This document shows, piece by piece, positions 53,185 through 63,889 of a DNA stretch of 64,000 nt. Under the pieces are notes generated by a model. It made no database searches. It was not told the DNA's origin and was given only the letters and a program-made list of their open reading frames with translations. Position 1 is the stretch's first letter; each line of letters begins with the position of its first letter. Position numbers and translations under genes: made by a program. Location of the stretch: the NCBI GenBank assembly GCA_963580285.1, contig OY757026.1, positions 67,271,396-67,335,395 on the forward strand, in the 5' to 3' direction. Origin of the DNA: Lucinisca nassula (Eukaryota > Mollusca > Bivalvia > Lucinida > Lucinidae).

Positions 53185-53284
53185 TATATTCACTTGATGC
53201 TTTTGATTGAATAGCAACACAATATAATGAGGTTTTTATCAGTTTACCAAATTCAAATTTTGCTGATCTTGATGAAATGGGGGT

Positions 53285-53620
53285 ATCATGCGCTTTGGCG
53301 CAGTGGTAGCGCATAACATTTGTGATCAAGAGGTTGCGGGTTCGAGCCTCACGCTGACCAAAGTGTTGTGCCCTTGAGCAAGGCACTTCATCCACATTGT
53401 TTAAAAAGTACTGGTAACCACCCAAGAAATCCTGCTCGTAGTGCTCAGATGCAGCCCATGTATTTCTTCAAGCCCCGATGGCCGGGGCTCTTCGGTCTGC
53501 AGAGTTCAGAGTCAGAGTTTTAGAAATTGTTGACATACATGTGTAATACTAATCAAATTTGGTCACAGCTTCATCAAACACTATTCGATGTAGGGACGTT
53601 AAACAATCAAACAAACGTGT
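53285..53620 (+). mobile_element. tRNA-headed SINE with CCTTGAGCAAGGCAC domain
   Basis: Head CGCTTTGGCGCAGTGGTAGC (box A), GGTTCGAGCCTC (box B), then GTGCCCTTGAGCAAGGCACT. A reversed SINE A head piece (GCCCATGTATTTCTTCAAGC) follows near 53448-53480. The tail is GGGACGTTAAACAATC AAAC. The CCTTGxGCAAGxCAC block is the one shared with 20586-20872. Confidence 0.8.
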
Positions 53621-53623
53621 AAT

Positions 53624-53958
53624 ATTTGAACACAGAAAACGACTTTGACTTTCATATTTAAGCACTTCTCTTGCCGCCAGATCCCATATGTTCATGTTTT
53701 TTATTGTTATTATTTTTTATTATTATTATTTGACGGACCTTTCAGGAATATTTCATTGTTATTGAGCCGATCGTTAAGCGGAGATTTGCGAAAACCGGAG
53801 AACCCGGCGAAAAACAGATAACCTTCCGGCGAACCTGGCTTGAAACCACAGCAGTGAGAGACTATTATTATTAAGAGTCAGCGTTCTTATCCACATGTAC
53901 GTACATGTATGTATCTATGTATGTCTTTGCAATTCATTTCTCAAATATGTAATTATTC
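53624..53958. other. Nothing recognised except ATT microsatellite
   Basis: TTATTATTATTATTT near 53706-53730. CCGATCGTTAAGCGGAG and GAAAACCGGAGAACCCGGCG near 53767-53810 resemble the segment at 18570-18615, so a small shared repeat is likely. Confidence 0.4.
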
Positions 53959-54232
53959 ATCACGAAAACACACCTATATAATTTTAACCGCCTTGAAACC
54001 CCACTTTTATATAGCAAAACTGGGGTTTAAAGGGATAAACCTTATTTTTCGTATACATGTAGTTCTGCTCAAAAATATAGATTGTGGGTACTCGTTAAAA
54101 CCCCCTCGATGAGGCGGTTCTAATGTGTGTCCACAAGCTATATTTTGAGCAGAAATAAAAAAAAAATCACAAGTTTTCATTTTGAGTCTTTTTCAGGGTT
54201 GACGGGGACGTTTAACCTCAAATTAAACGAAC
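53959..54232 (+). mobile_element. HM element, type A, right end replaced by SINE A tail
   Basis: CATCACGAAAACACACC through TATTTTGAGCAGAAATA, breaking near 54185. GTTGACGGGGACGTTTAACC at about 54196 is a lone SINE A 3' end. Confidence 0.78.
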
Positions 54233-54776
54233 AGATGAATAAACCTACATGCGTTTTCCAAATGAACTCTAGGAGACGCAAATGACAATGCTATGGTCGT
54301 TAAATCTGAACTCACCCTCTCTATTATGTGAGTTTTAAGACTTCAGAAAGGACAATACATCAATAGAAAGTAGTGTTAACAATAGGTTTCATTTTTTATG
54401 AGACCCTATTAATTTCTCTCAATAAAATCGAAGACTGGTCGCATCAACAGACAAGAAAATGCTTTATATGAGATATTGATAGGTGTCAAATTGATTTTTC
54501 GTTGCAACGCTCTGCATGGCGGGTATTTTTTCATCAGACGACATTTTGAAATATTTTTTTTTCCTGTGGGAGAAGGTGGGGGGGGGGGTAGTTGGGGAAG
54601 CTGGGGGAGGCGGGGTGGGTGGTGACGGGGTATTGGGGAGGGGGGATCTTCCTTTAATACATGTAATCTATGCAAGTTTACTTGCATATCAACGGTTACC
54701 GTAAAACGCCTCGTAAATTACCCATTGGAGTAAAAATTCGCTGTAAAGCCCATTTAAAATTAAGACAAATTATATG
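54233..54776. other. Unassigned stretch, G-rich at 54575-54645
   Basis: GGGGGGGGGGTAGTTGGGG and following GGGGAGGCGGGGTGGG could form G-quadruplexes. A 92-codon antisense frame over it is proline-rich by composition only. Confidence 0.45.
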
Positions 54777-55172
54777 GGGCGCCCTTTTACTATTTTATCC
54801 GTATTTATAGATATCAATAAATCGAATTAAGGATATCCATAATTCGATTTATGGATATCTATAAATCAGCCGAATAATGGATATCCACAATTCGAATTAT
54901 GGATATCCATAATTCGATAAATGGATATCATTAAGTCAGATCGATTTATGGATATCCATAATTCGATTTATGGATATCCATAATTCGAATTATGGATATC
55001 TATAATTCGATTTATGGATATCCATTATTCCTCTGATTTATGGATATCCATAATTCGAATTATGGATATCCGTTATTCGATTTATGGGTATCCATAATTC
55101 AGATCGATTTATGGATATCCATAATTCGAATTATGGATATCCATAAATCACCACCAAAGCTTTTGGTTTAAT
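54777..55172. repeat. R element with both ends visible
   Basis: The left end GGGGCGCCCTTTTACTATTT and TATCCGTATTTATAGATATC is the reverse of the right ends at 37655, 45058 and 57270. About 16 units of ATTATGGATATCCATAA follow. The right end is CACCACCAAAGCTTTTGG. Ends are not inverted repeats of each other. Confidence 0.88.
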
Positions 55173-55430
55173 GATTTCTCCCTAAGACACGTGATTGTTT
55201 AATGTAAAAATCTTCAAAATCTTCAAGGTCTTCATCATCGCTGGAAGATGATGGCCAGTCACAGGGACCTCTCTGCCGTGTTAGCCCGTAAGGCTTCCAA
55301 AGCAAAGGACGCCATACGCAGAACGCCCGCCATGTGTACAAGTTAAATATCTGAACCAGCCGTAAGATCTCGAAATTCAGGCCCTCTGGAATCACCTCTA
55401 TGGTGACTGCACACCTAAGGACACTGAAAG
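55173..55430 (-). CDS. Candidate C-terminal exon with acidic tail
   Basis: A minus-strand frame runs from a possible acceptor (TTAG or TGTGCAG near 55412-55425) to TAA at 55168-55170. It contains EVIPEGLNFEILRLVQI, NLYTWRAFCVWRPL and the acidic SSSSDDEDLEDFEDFY, ending KQSRVLGRNH. Unlike most frames here it overlaps no repeat that I recognise, and its composition is protein-like. The TAA touches the R element's end. I know of no matching family. It could be the last exon of a gene whose other exons are upstream, a pseudogene, or chance. Confidence 0.3.
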
Positions 55431-55515
55431 TCGGACGTCAGATTATAATGATCCAAACAGGCAATCCGTGCATGCTTCCGGGAGAAAAATGTACATGGTC
55501 GTTATATATAGTATC

Positions 55516-55822
55516 CATCGGCCCCCGCCCATCGGTGCTTGGAGAAATAGATGGGCTGCATGATGCTTCCACGCAGAGCTGTACCGACCGCACATTGGTA
55601 CTGGTAAACCGCTTAGAGCATCTAAGCTTGCCCAGGCAATGCAGTGCGAGTCGGCATGTCCATGCTTATAAATCCTATTGGTTTCATTTGACAGCAGGGC
55701 TTAGGATTGCCATTTCATCTCAATGTAGGGTAGAAGTCCCTCAAAATTGGAGGCAACGTCTCCAAAATGATCTTTGCAGTGTTGACGGGGACGTAAAACT
55801 TCAAATCAAACAAACAAACAAA
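55516..55822 (+). mobile_element. SINE A, complete
   Basis: CGGCCCCCGCCCATCGGTGC to GACGTAAAACTTCAAATC(AAAC)n. Confidence 0.87.
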
Positions 55823-55970
55823 GGTTTCATTGGAAGACTGGGTTTGAGATGTAATTTCATTTCAATGTCGGGCAAAAGTCCCACAAAATTGGAAGCAACG
55901 TCTCCAAAATGACCTATACAGTGCTGACGGGGACGTTAAACCTCAAATCAAACAAACAAACAGACAAACA
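55823..55970 (+). mobile_element. SINE A, 3' half, directly following another
   Basis: GTTTCATTGGAAGACTGGG to GACGGGGACGTTAAACCTC(AAAC)n. It begins right after the previous copy's tail, as in a tandem dimer. Confidence 0.85.
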
Positions 55971-56039
55971 AACATTTATCCATATAATACTCTACTTGAG
56001 GTGTATGGACTACCAGCAGGCAGATCCAGATATATCTTC

Positions 56040-56610
56040 TGGCCCCGCCCATTGGGGCTTGGAGAAATCGATTTGGCTGCATGAGCTGAGAGTGTTGGTA
56101 AACCGTTTAGAAGGTCTTAGCCTGTCCTAACAAAGTCGTGCGAGTCAATGGCGACAGAGGTTGAGATGTTTGTTTGTGTGTTTGTATTTGAGTTTAACGG
56201 CCCAGCCAACACTAATATAGGTCATTTTTGAGCCGGTCAGTTTACCTATCTACACTTTTCTGGGCAGGCATATACGTAAGCAGTTAACCAGTACAGTGCT
56301 CATTCTTTCGCCAGGAAACTGACAACTGCCCTTCTTGAGTCAGCGGTAGGGAGAGAATGACCGTAGAAAAGATTCGTGATCAATCTCCACGAAAGAATGT
56401 TGCCGACCCTGACAGTATCGAACCCGCGTCCTCCTGATCACCAGTCAGTCGCGGATCCGACTGAGCTACCGAGGCCGACGGGATTGAGATGTCATTTCAT
56501 CTCAATGAAGGCTTAATGCTCAACATAATAGGAAGCAACGTCTCCGAAATGACCTAAATAGTATTGAAGGGGACGTTAAACCCAAAACCAAACAAAACAT
56601 CTCTCTCCCA
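56040..56610 (+). mobile_element. SINE A, interrupted by SINE B
   Basis: Head GGCCCCGCCCATTGGGGC with an internal deletion. It breaks at GGTTGAGATG, resumes at 56479 ATTGAGATGTCATTTCATC and ends GAAGGGGACGTTAAACCC. Confidence 0.84.
56168..56478 (-). mobile_element. SINE B, tRNA-headed, complete, nested
   Basis: TTTGTTTGTGTGTTTG tail, GAGTTTAACGGCCCAGCC, and reversed head AGTATCGAACCCGCG (box B), GACTGAGCTACCGAGGCC (box A). TTGAGATG lies on both sides. Confidence 0.89.
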
Positions 56611-56773
56611 TACCATAGGCCACCACTAAGCCTATCCTACATAACCTTCATCTCCATCCCGGCTTTTATTACACACCTAAATCGGAAACTTGACACGAAT
56701 AGTCGAGTTTTTGTTGTTGTTTTTTTTTTGCAAAGGGAGCAGTCATTATTCATTGGGTTTATTTGCAGAGGAG

Positions 56774-57270
56774 AATTATGGATATCCATAATTCGATTTA
56801 TGGATATCCATAAATCAGCCTAAAAATGGATATCCATAATTCGAATTAAGTATATCCATAATTCGATTTATGGATATCCATATTTCGATCTAAATTAATG
56901 ATATCCATAAATCGATTTATGGATATCCATAATTCGATTTATGGATATCCATAATTTGATTTATGGATATCCATAAATCAGCCGAATAATGGATATCCAT
57001 AATTCGATTTATGGATATCCATAAATCGAATAACAGATATCCATTATTCGATTTATGGGTATCATTTATTCAGTTCGATTTATGGATATCCATAATTTGA
57101 ATAATGGATATCCATGAATTATGGATATCCATAAATAATTATGGATATCCGTAAATAATAATGGATATCCATAATTCGAATTATTGATATCCATAAATAG
57201 AATTATGGATATGCATAAATAATTATGGATATCTATAAATACGGACTAAATAGTAAAACGGCACCCCATA
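56774..57270. repeat. R element, longest regular array
   Basis: About 21 units of TTATGGATATCCATAA with TTCG/ATCG/ATTT linkers. The right end ATAAATACGGACTAAATAG, AAAACGGCACCCCATA is shared with other copies. The left end begins abruptly after GCAGAGGAG. Confidence 0.9.
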
Positions 57271-57361
57271 AAATTACGCTTTTAAAGCATATGTAGACGG
57301 TTTCAGCTGCATTTACTTTGTGTTTCCAACATCCAGTGTGCTCTAGCGAGAAGCCACATTT

Positions 57362-57408
57362 AGGACTGTTCAAAAGTGGTCTTAAAAGACCACTTTTGAA
57401 CAGTCCAA
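57362..57408. repeat. Perfect short hairpin
   Basis: GGACTGTTCAAAAGTGGTCT and AGACCACTTTTGAACAGTCC around TAAA. Confidence 0.9.
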
Positions 57409-57436
57409 AAGGTGGTCTCAATATAGGACTTTTACT

Positions 57437-57604
57437 GTACAGTCCAACCTGGATAATCAAAATTTGCTGGCTAAAGGCAGGTGCTTGCTTAATACAGGTG
57501 GATTTTAATGCATTTTCCTTTTCTTGGGGGGGGGGCCTAATACAGGCTTGCTTAAGACAGGTTGCTTGCCTATTAGGGGTGGCCACTAAGACATGTTTTA
57601 CTGT
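57437..57604. mobile_element. Element G2
   Basis: TACAGTCCAACCTGGATAAT to GACATGTTTTACTGT. Includes GGTGCTTGCTTAATACAGG and a G-run. Partner of 29999-30178. Confidence 0.68.
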
Positions 57605-58090
57605 TTTTGTTAAGGCACTAAAATAAATTCTAAGACATGTAACACAAAGGCAATTAAAGGGTCTGTTAAATTATCCATAAAGTCTTTTTTTAATTATGAT
57701 TCATAAAGTCTTTTTAAGCTTAAAGTGAATGACCACCTTTAAAATATAATTACTTCATTTGCAAGAAAAAGTTACTGTTGTGATTAATCTCTGACTTTTA
57801 CTGCTAAGTTTATTAAATCAACATTTAATGGTTTCAGTGAAGCCTTCTTGCAGCGGCCATATTTTCCCCAAGGTAATCCAAATGTTTCCCAGCATTCAAC
57901 ATGTTTGCTAAAATCTTGACATCATGAAGCCCATTCTCTATGTATCTATTAAAGGAGAAGTAATGAGGCTCTCTAATCAGGATGCATTCTCAAAAATTCT
58001 TAAATAGGTTTCAGCTCAGGATCTTACATACATGCTTCAATATGCCTTTGGATGAAAATAAAGACTTTGAAGACAGTTTTCCTGAGTTTG
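57605..58090. other. Nothing recognised
   Basis: AT-rich. A duplicated AAGTCTTTTT near 57680 and 57709 is the only local repeat. Confidence 0.4.
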
Positions 58091-58091
58091 G

Positions 58092-58205
58092 TGCCATTGG
58101 TTTCATTGGGTGGCATCCATCTCAATGTCGGGTAAAAAAGACCCACAAAATTGGAAATGCCATAAACAGTGCTGATGGTAACGTTAAACATCAATTGAAA
58201 GAAAC
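58092..58205 (+). repeat. SINE A, old 3' fragment
   Basis: GCCATTGGTTTCATTGGGTG, CATCTCAATGTCGGGTAAAA and GATGGTAACGTTAAACATC. Strongly diverged. Confidence 0.7.
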
Positions 58206-58321
58206 AAAACCTGTCCTACAAAAAATGTTTTCTGTAATCCTTGTCTGATCTACAGTTAATCACTTTGTATTCCAGACCTTGTACCCTGTACACGGTTTGC
58301 ATAAAATCCAGGACTTTATCC

Positions 58322-58687
58322 GAAAATGAAAACATAAAGTATGGGTACTCAAAGGAATCGCCTCATTGAGTACCCACAATCTATGCTTCAATCTGAATTA
58401 ACCCATTTAGTTCCAGAAACCCCAAACGTAGTACCCTAGCAAACAGTGCAGGCCCAGATCAGACGCCACAGAACACGGCGTCTGATCAGGGCTTATACTG
58501 TTTGCCAAATGTTCAGCCATTTTCCAAATAAATTTTGAGGAAAACACAACCTGACAGCCCTAAATTTTGAAATGGACTCCTGGTATATTCCATTTGCTAC
58601 GAAAAGGGTTAAGAAAAAATATCCCAAAATACCATGTGAAATGCCATGAAAAATTACCTAAAATTGTCGAGGCGTGTTAACGTAATG
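58322..58687. mobile_element. Diverged HM element split by a J element
   Basis: ATAAAGTATGGGTACTC and GAGTACCCACAATCTATGC are the HM stem (tip CGCCTCATT). The right end GAGGCGTGTTAACGTAATG follows the J element (58397-58613). Confidence 0.68.
58397..58613. mobile_element. Family J element, full-length
   Basis: TTAACCCATTTAGTTCC and ACGAAAAGGGTTAAG form short inverted ends. The inside hairpin at 58437-58507 has GACGCCACAGAACACGGCGTC at the tip. Confidence 0.78.
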
Positions 58688-58794
58688 GTTGGTTAAATGA
58701 TACTGATGGGCATTAATTAATAAAGAAAAGACAAGAAACAAGTAATCAACAAACTTTCAAGTCCACTTGAAAACAGCTATCTTCAAAATGGTTG

Positions 58795-59101
58795 GCGGTG
58801 AGGCGGTTCTAACGATCAGTGAGTGAGTGAGTTTTTGTTTTACGTCCCACCAACAGCTAAGGTCACACGGAGACGGGACCTCGGTTTAAAGACTCATCCG
58901 AAAGTCTGGAGAAGCCCGGGATCGATCCTGCGATCCCTGGTTTACAAGGCGAGTAGCATAACCACTGCACCACAGGGGCTTCTGGTTCTAACGATCACAC
59001 AGAACCTATGATTGTTGTATAAATAATAAAAATATCACGGAATTTCATCAGAAAATGTGTGAAAAAAATTGACTATGTCGCACGGGTGTGTTATCGCAAT
59101 G
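58795..59101 (+). mobile_element. HM element, type B, right half, interrupted by SINE C
   Basis: GAGGCGGTTCTAACGATCA half-stem, then after the SINE AACCTATGATTGTTGTATAA and GTCGCACGGGTGTGTTATCG to CAATG. The left half is missing. Confidence 0.78.
58819..58983 (-). mobile_element. SINE C, tRNA-headed, 14-bp target duplication
   Basis: GGTTCTAACGATCA at 58805-58818 and 58984-58997. Tail GTGAGTGAGTGAG, boxes reversed (GGGATCGATCCTGCG, AACCACTGCACCACAGG). Confidence 0.92.
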
Positions 59102-59113
59102 AGTTTATTGCGT

Positions 59114-59490
59114 AATAGAGGATCTTACATGAGTGTTCATGTATTATTGAATTTATTAAACGAGTTGAGGAAAAGGGATCAAATGCGAGGGTTTGCCGAA
59201 CATTTTATCCATTTTCCTCAACGAGTTTAATAAATTCAGTAATACATGAGCACGAATACACGGTTCTATTTAGCATAATTATGACGCATTTCAGCATATG
59301 ACGCATTTTATTCACGATTGTTTACAAAATGTCAGTATTCCTCCGTAAGATAAACGCGACGTCGTTAAGGACGTCGTACATGTAACGTTACGGGACGTAT
59401 CTAGCTTATGTTTATAATTTAATCCACTAGTGGATTATCGCTATTATTACATGGTGTTATTACACTCTCAGACGCGACGTCATATAATAA
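59114..59490 (+). repeat. Fold-back family D
   Basis: GGATCTTACATGAGTGTTC, palindrome with GCGAGGGTTTGCCGAAC tip, ACGCGACGTCGTTAAGGACG, ACGTTACGGGACGTATC and CAGACGCGACGTCATA. Confidence 0.85.
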
Positions 59491-59715
59491 ATCAAGTTAC
59501 AGTATAAGAACATACAAGGAAAGTATCAGATCATCACGTGATCAATTATTTTTGAATAGCTAGATCCTTTGGAAGCAAAGAATACACCAAAATGAGCAAA
59601 CATAGCAGACTCGGTTTTATTGAGTCTGTTCATGACCAGTACTGAAATGGGCTACACCGGTCACGCCCCAAGCACCGGCTTAAGCAGAACTCTATTTTCA
59701 AAATGATTCTAAATG
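59491..59715. other. Spacer
   Basis: ATGGAAAGTATCAGATC-like wording resembles the segments flanking the HM copies at 60326 and 60632. Otherwise nothing recognised. Confidence 0.35.
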
Positions 59716-59988
59716 AACTCAATGATCCGCAAAAATGAACACCCCTACAACCCATTTTGAATAGAGAAAACAGGGTTTACGAGGGTAAACATTATTTTTC
59801 TTATTTTTACTCCAAGACAAAGGGTGTGGGTACTCGTTAGAACCGCCTCATTGAGGCGGTTCTAACGAGCATCCATAACCTATGTTTGCAGTATAAATAG
59901 GGAAAATACCATGGATTTTCATTCGAAAAGTAGCCATTTTGGAGATGTGAAAAAATGCACTATGTCGCACGGGTGTGTTATCGTAATG
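59716..59988 (+). mobile_element. HM element, type B, left terminus worn
   Basis: ATCCGCAAAAATGAACACC start, core CCTCATTGAGG, right arm AAAAGTAGCCATTTTGG to GTGTGTTATCGTAATG. Confidence 0.83.
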
Positions 59989-60045
59989 CCATCACTGATA
60001 GACACCGTATTCTGAGTCCTGAAGGACAACTTTATATGATAATCA

Positions 60046-60325
60046 ATACACAAACACGCCTATAAAAATACATTGTAACCTTTATCGCCGAAAAAAAATG
60101 AAAGTTTTAAGAGGAAAAATTGTGATATTTTTCTTATTTCTGCTCAAAATATAGATTGTGGGCACTCGTTAGAACCGCATCGTCGAGGCGGTTCTAACGA
60201 GTACCCACAATCTATATTTTAGAGCAGAAATAAGAAAAATAAGGTATACCCCTGTAAACCCCAGTTTTACTGTATAAAAGTGGGGTTCAAGGGGGTCAAA
60301 ATTATATAGGCGTGTTTTTGTGATG
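60046..60325 (-). mobile_element. HM element, type A (nearly complete)
   Basis: TACACAAACACGCCTATA to GGCGTGTTTTTGTGATG. Tip CCGCATCGTCGAGGCGG. Confidence 0.85.
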
Positions 60326-60354
60326 TAAGTGCATGTCAAGGAAGTATCAGAATA

Positions 60355-60631
60355 CATTACGATAACACATCCGTGCGGTATAGTACATTTTTCCATACCT
60401 CAAAAAAGATATTATTATGATGAAAATTTGTGATAATTTTCTTATTTATACGCCAAACATAGGTTTTGGGTACTCGTTAGAACCGCCCGTCGAGTCGGTC
60501 TTACGAGTACCAACAACCCATATTTTAGAGCAGAAATAAGAAAAATAAGGTATACCCCCGGAAACCCCAGTTTTACTATATAAAAGTGGGATTCAAGGGG
60601 GTCGAAATTATATAGGCGTGTTTTTGTGATG
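60355..60631 (-). mobile_element. HM chimera: B left arm, A right arm
   Basis: CATTACGATAACACATCCG and a B-type arm lead to a weak core (CCGCCCGTCGAGTCGG). The right side is type A and almost identical to that of 60046-60325. The 29 bases TAAGTGCATGTCAAGGAAGT... follow both elements. Confidence 0.83.
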
Positions 60632-60660
60632 TAAGTGCATGTCAAGGAAGTATCAGAATA

Positions 60661-61317
60661 GTTAATCACGGATAAATACCGTACTCTGAAGCCTGGAGGA
60701 CAACGTTATCTGATATATGGTGTGATTTCCTTCGTTTTTATCCCTGTTTTGTTGTTCTACAATATAAATATTTAAAAGGAAATCGTTTAAATTAATGTTT
60801 CCTGGGCCCAGGATTACAATCGTTACTTAAGTTAAGGTCGACTTAACGATTTAAGGAGGAATTCTTATCTTAGTAAAGTATTTCCTTAAATAGTGCATTC
60901 GAAAGCCACCTATTTCATTTACTTAGCTAAGTATTTAACTTCGGATGAAGTCGTAATTTTGACGTAAATTTTCACGAAGATTAGCACGTAAGTTTCAATT
61001 ACACATTGATGTAGGCGGCCCACAACTTTCCCGCGATCTGTCAAAAATCTCTACTCAGTCTGCTTGAATGGATGGAGACAATAGAAAATATGATGGTTTA
61101 GTTTCCATTTCACTGCATAAACCATGAAACATGTTTTATATACTATAAAACCTGTGTAATTGAAGGATCACACTCGATCTCAAATTGTGCGGGCAAACAT
61201 TGGTCACAAAGTAGCACCACAACATATTCAAAACGCTGTTTCTATGGGGTCCCTTCAGAAACAAGAACTCATACAATATTTGAACATGCAAAGCTCGGTT
61301 TTATGGAGTCTTATTTG
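60661..61317. other. Unassigned stretch
   Basis: The first 55 bases resemble 59991-60045, so the duplication reaches here. The rest is AT-rich, with ATTTACTTAGCTAAGTA near 60928. No supported gene. Confidence 0.4.
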
Positions 61318-61882
61318 AATTGAGGTTTAACGTCCCTGTCAACACTATACAGATCATTTGGAGACGTTGCTTCCAATTTTGTGGGACGTTTACCGACTCT
61401 GAGATGAAGTGAAACCTCAAGCCCTGTCGCCCAATGAAACCAAAAGGCTTATATACAGTGGACGGTGTGACTCACACCACTTTGCCTGGGCAGGCTTAGT
61501 CCTTCCAAGCTGTTTACAAGTACTAGGGCATCGGGAAAATACGCTTATATAATTCTGATCGCCTTGAACCCCACTTTTATTTTGTAAAACTGGGGTTTGG
61601 GGGTGGGGGTCGACCTTTTATTTTTACTTATTTCCGCTCTAAAATATAGAATGTGAGTACCGGTTAGAACCGCCTAACGTGTACCAAAAGTCTACAATGT
61701 ATATTTTGAGCAGAAATAAGAAAAATACCACAATTTTTCATCTTAAAAATTTCCTTTTTTGGAGGTAAAATTTATAATGTATTTGTATAGGCGTGTTTAC
61801 GTTATGTGTGGTCAGTTTCAGCTCTGCATGGAAGCACCATACAGCCCAATCTGTTTCTTCAAGCCCCGAGGGGCGGGGGCGC
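61318..61882 (-). mobile_element. SINE A, interrupted by an HM element
   Basis: The 3' and middle part is 61318-61528 (GAGGTTTAACGTCCCTGTC to ACAAGTACTAGGG) and the 5' part 61807-61882 (TGTGGTCAGTTTCAGCTC to GAGGGGCGGGGGC). Confidence 0.85.
61529..61806 (+). mobile_element. HM element, type A, inside SINE A
   Basis: CATCGGGAAAATACGCTTA to GGCGTGTTTACGTTATG. The core stem is reduced to GGTTAGAACCGCCTAACG. The SINE reads through with at most two duplicated bases. Confidence 0.86.
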
Positions 61883-62330
61883 AATCGGTTTTATGGAGTC
61901 TGTCCATGATTCAACCCTTCTCATGCCGTTAGTCGTATTGAATAATATTCAAAACAATCTGGTAGAGTCGATAATTAAGAAAATAAACATATTCTGCGCT
62001 ATAGTGAAGAACAGGGAAGACTCCGACACTCCGAAGCTACGATATTGTTTTCGGATGTCATCATTACATGTATGTAGCTGATATAGTCATTAAGGACACG
62101 ATCAAACATCATACAGACAAACACGGAGAAAACCGTAGCTCCAGTCGGATTAAAAAACAACAACATGAATATAAAATCACTGTACATTCGATCTTGGATT
62201 TCCCCGTCTTTTTATGAGTGAGGTGAGACATAAAGCGCCCACCCACTCACAAACACACTTAATTACTCACATGCACGAGCTTACAAAGGGAGGTGGAACG
62301 CCTCAAACTTATTTTTATTGAGCATTTCCA
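61883..62330. other. Unassigned stretch
   Basis: Frames of about 60-90 codons on both strands (61806-62187) have no recognised motif. Confidence 0.35.
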
Positions 62331-62497
62331 GGCAGGGAGAAGAGGCAAATGATTGGATGTGCAGAAACAGAAGAAATAACAACATTCCCCTCTACCACTA
62401 CCTGCTGCTAGGAAAGCAGGCCTTGTCACAATCAGCTGGACGCCCCAGTGACGCAAGATACACGTCACCTTCGCCTCGCCCAACAGGTACACAACGA
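62331..62497 (-). repeat. Repeat family H, 5' half
   Basis: CCCCTCTACCACTACCTGC, ACAATCAGCTGGACGCCCC and ACGCAAGATACACGTCACC match 50955-51236 in reverse. It joins a forward SINE A. Confidence 0.65.
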
Positions 62498-62499
62498 CC

Positions 62500-62712
62500 A
62501 CTTGCGACCTCCAGTAACCGCTTAGAAGGTCTAAGCCTGCCAAGGAAAAGTGGTGCAAGTCGGGCCGTCCATGCATATAAATCTTGTTGGTTTCATTGGG
62601 CGACAGGGCTTGAGATGTAATTTCATCTCAATGTCGGGTAACAGTCCGACAAAATTGGAATCAACACTTCCAAAATCAAACCTAAATAGTGTTGCGAGGA
62701 CGTCAAATGTCA

Positions 62713-62750
<38 letters not shown>
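62500..62750 (+). mobile_element. SINE A without head, (TCAA)n tail
   Basis: From CCAGTAACCGCTTAGAAGG to GTGTTGCGAGGACGTCAAATG, then about eight ATCA units. A CAAT-type tail replaces AAAC, as in family H. Confidence 0.82.
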
Positions 62751-62752
<2 letters not shown>

Positions 62753-62984
62753 AAGCTTCTTTGTATTTCAATAATTTTGATATCCAGAATCTTACACAAA
62801 TGGTCCTTTCATTTGAAAGTTACAAAACGGGCCTTCGAATTGGATTTTAAATAGGATTTTATTGCCTTTACCTTGACCATTTGCCCAACAAATGTACATC
62901 GTTGACATACGTTACAGTTGTTCACGCCAAAATAGTTATTATTTACATTTCAAGTGTAAAACCTATTGTACACCTATACGCCTG

Positions 62985-63560
62985 TTCATACTTCCATGAA
63001 CGCATCGAATCACATGATTTTCAATGACGTCAAGTGTCGCAAGTCTACATCACGTGAACAAGTCCGTGAAATAAAGACCCCCCTAAACCCCACTCTATAT
63101 AGAGCAAACTGGGGTTTACGGGGGTAAACATTATTTTCCTTATTTTTGCTCCGAGACATATGTTGTGGGTACTCGTTAGAACCGCCTCAATGAGGCGGTT
63201 CTAACGAGCACCCACAACCTATGTTTGGAGTATAAATAAGAAAATTATCACAAATTTTCATCAGCAAAATTGCCTTGTTTGAGGTTTGAAAAAATGCACT
63301 ATGTTACACGGATGTGTTATCGTAATGTACACCCTCAACCATGGTTCTCGATGATCTCAATGGGCGTTGACGACGACAATGCTCTTTGTAGAAAAACAGC
63401 GTGTAAATGTTTTTCAGCTTTAACAATTTGCCTTTTAAGATTTTTTTCGCCGAGTGATGAGGAAAAAAGAATGTAAATATAAGAAATATTTTTTTCGGAT
63501 GTTCATGAAGGTATGAACGACAGCGGGTCGCTGTTCGTTTATACTTTCATGAACAGCAGA
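62985..63560. repeat. Fold-back family M, split by an HM element
   Basis: GTTCATACTTCCATGAACGC and TCACATGATTTTCAATGACG lie left of the HM copy. GGGCGTTGACGACGAC, GCGTGTAAATGTTTTTCAGC and the GAAGGTATGAACGACAGCG palindrome lie right, in reverse order to 12590-12990. Confidence 0.8.
63048..63327 (+). mobile_element. HM element, type B (complete)
   Basis: CATCACGTGAACAAGTCCG to GTGTTATCGTAATG, with a near-perfect core (CCTCAATGAGG tip). Inserted in M. Confidence 0.9.
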
Positions 63561-63889
63561 AAAACAAGTCATTTCATAAATGCACGTGGCGTCATACTAT
63601 TTCATGACAATAAATATAAAGACGGCATATGAACGTTGTGAACAGTGTATGCGTAAAACTAGCAGGGCATAAGCGTAGGAACATGGACCCGATGTGCCAC
63701 AGTATCAGTTTTTAACTAACAGACAAAAGCGATATGCGCCGACCCCACCCCCCCCCTCCGCACACACACACAAACACACACACATACACACACTTACCCT
63801 GACAAAAACAACCAAGTCATTTAGGATCCCCTCTCACGTATAATAACCTTCCCGCACCAAACAATTAATTATTGCCCTGTCACCAGTAT
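63561..63889. other. Spacer with C-run and CA microsatellite
   Basis: CCCCACCCCCCCCCTCCGC and ACACACACACAAACACAC at 63745-63793. Nothing else recognised. Confidence 0.5.

Noticed and set aside
54409..54687. A proline-rich protein on the minus strand
   Set aside because: The prolines come from a G-run and G-rich composition. There is no independent support.
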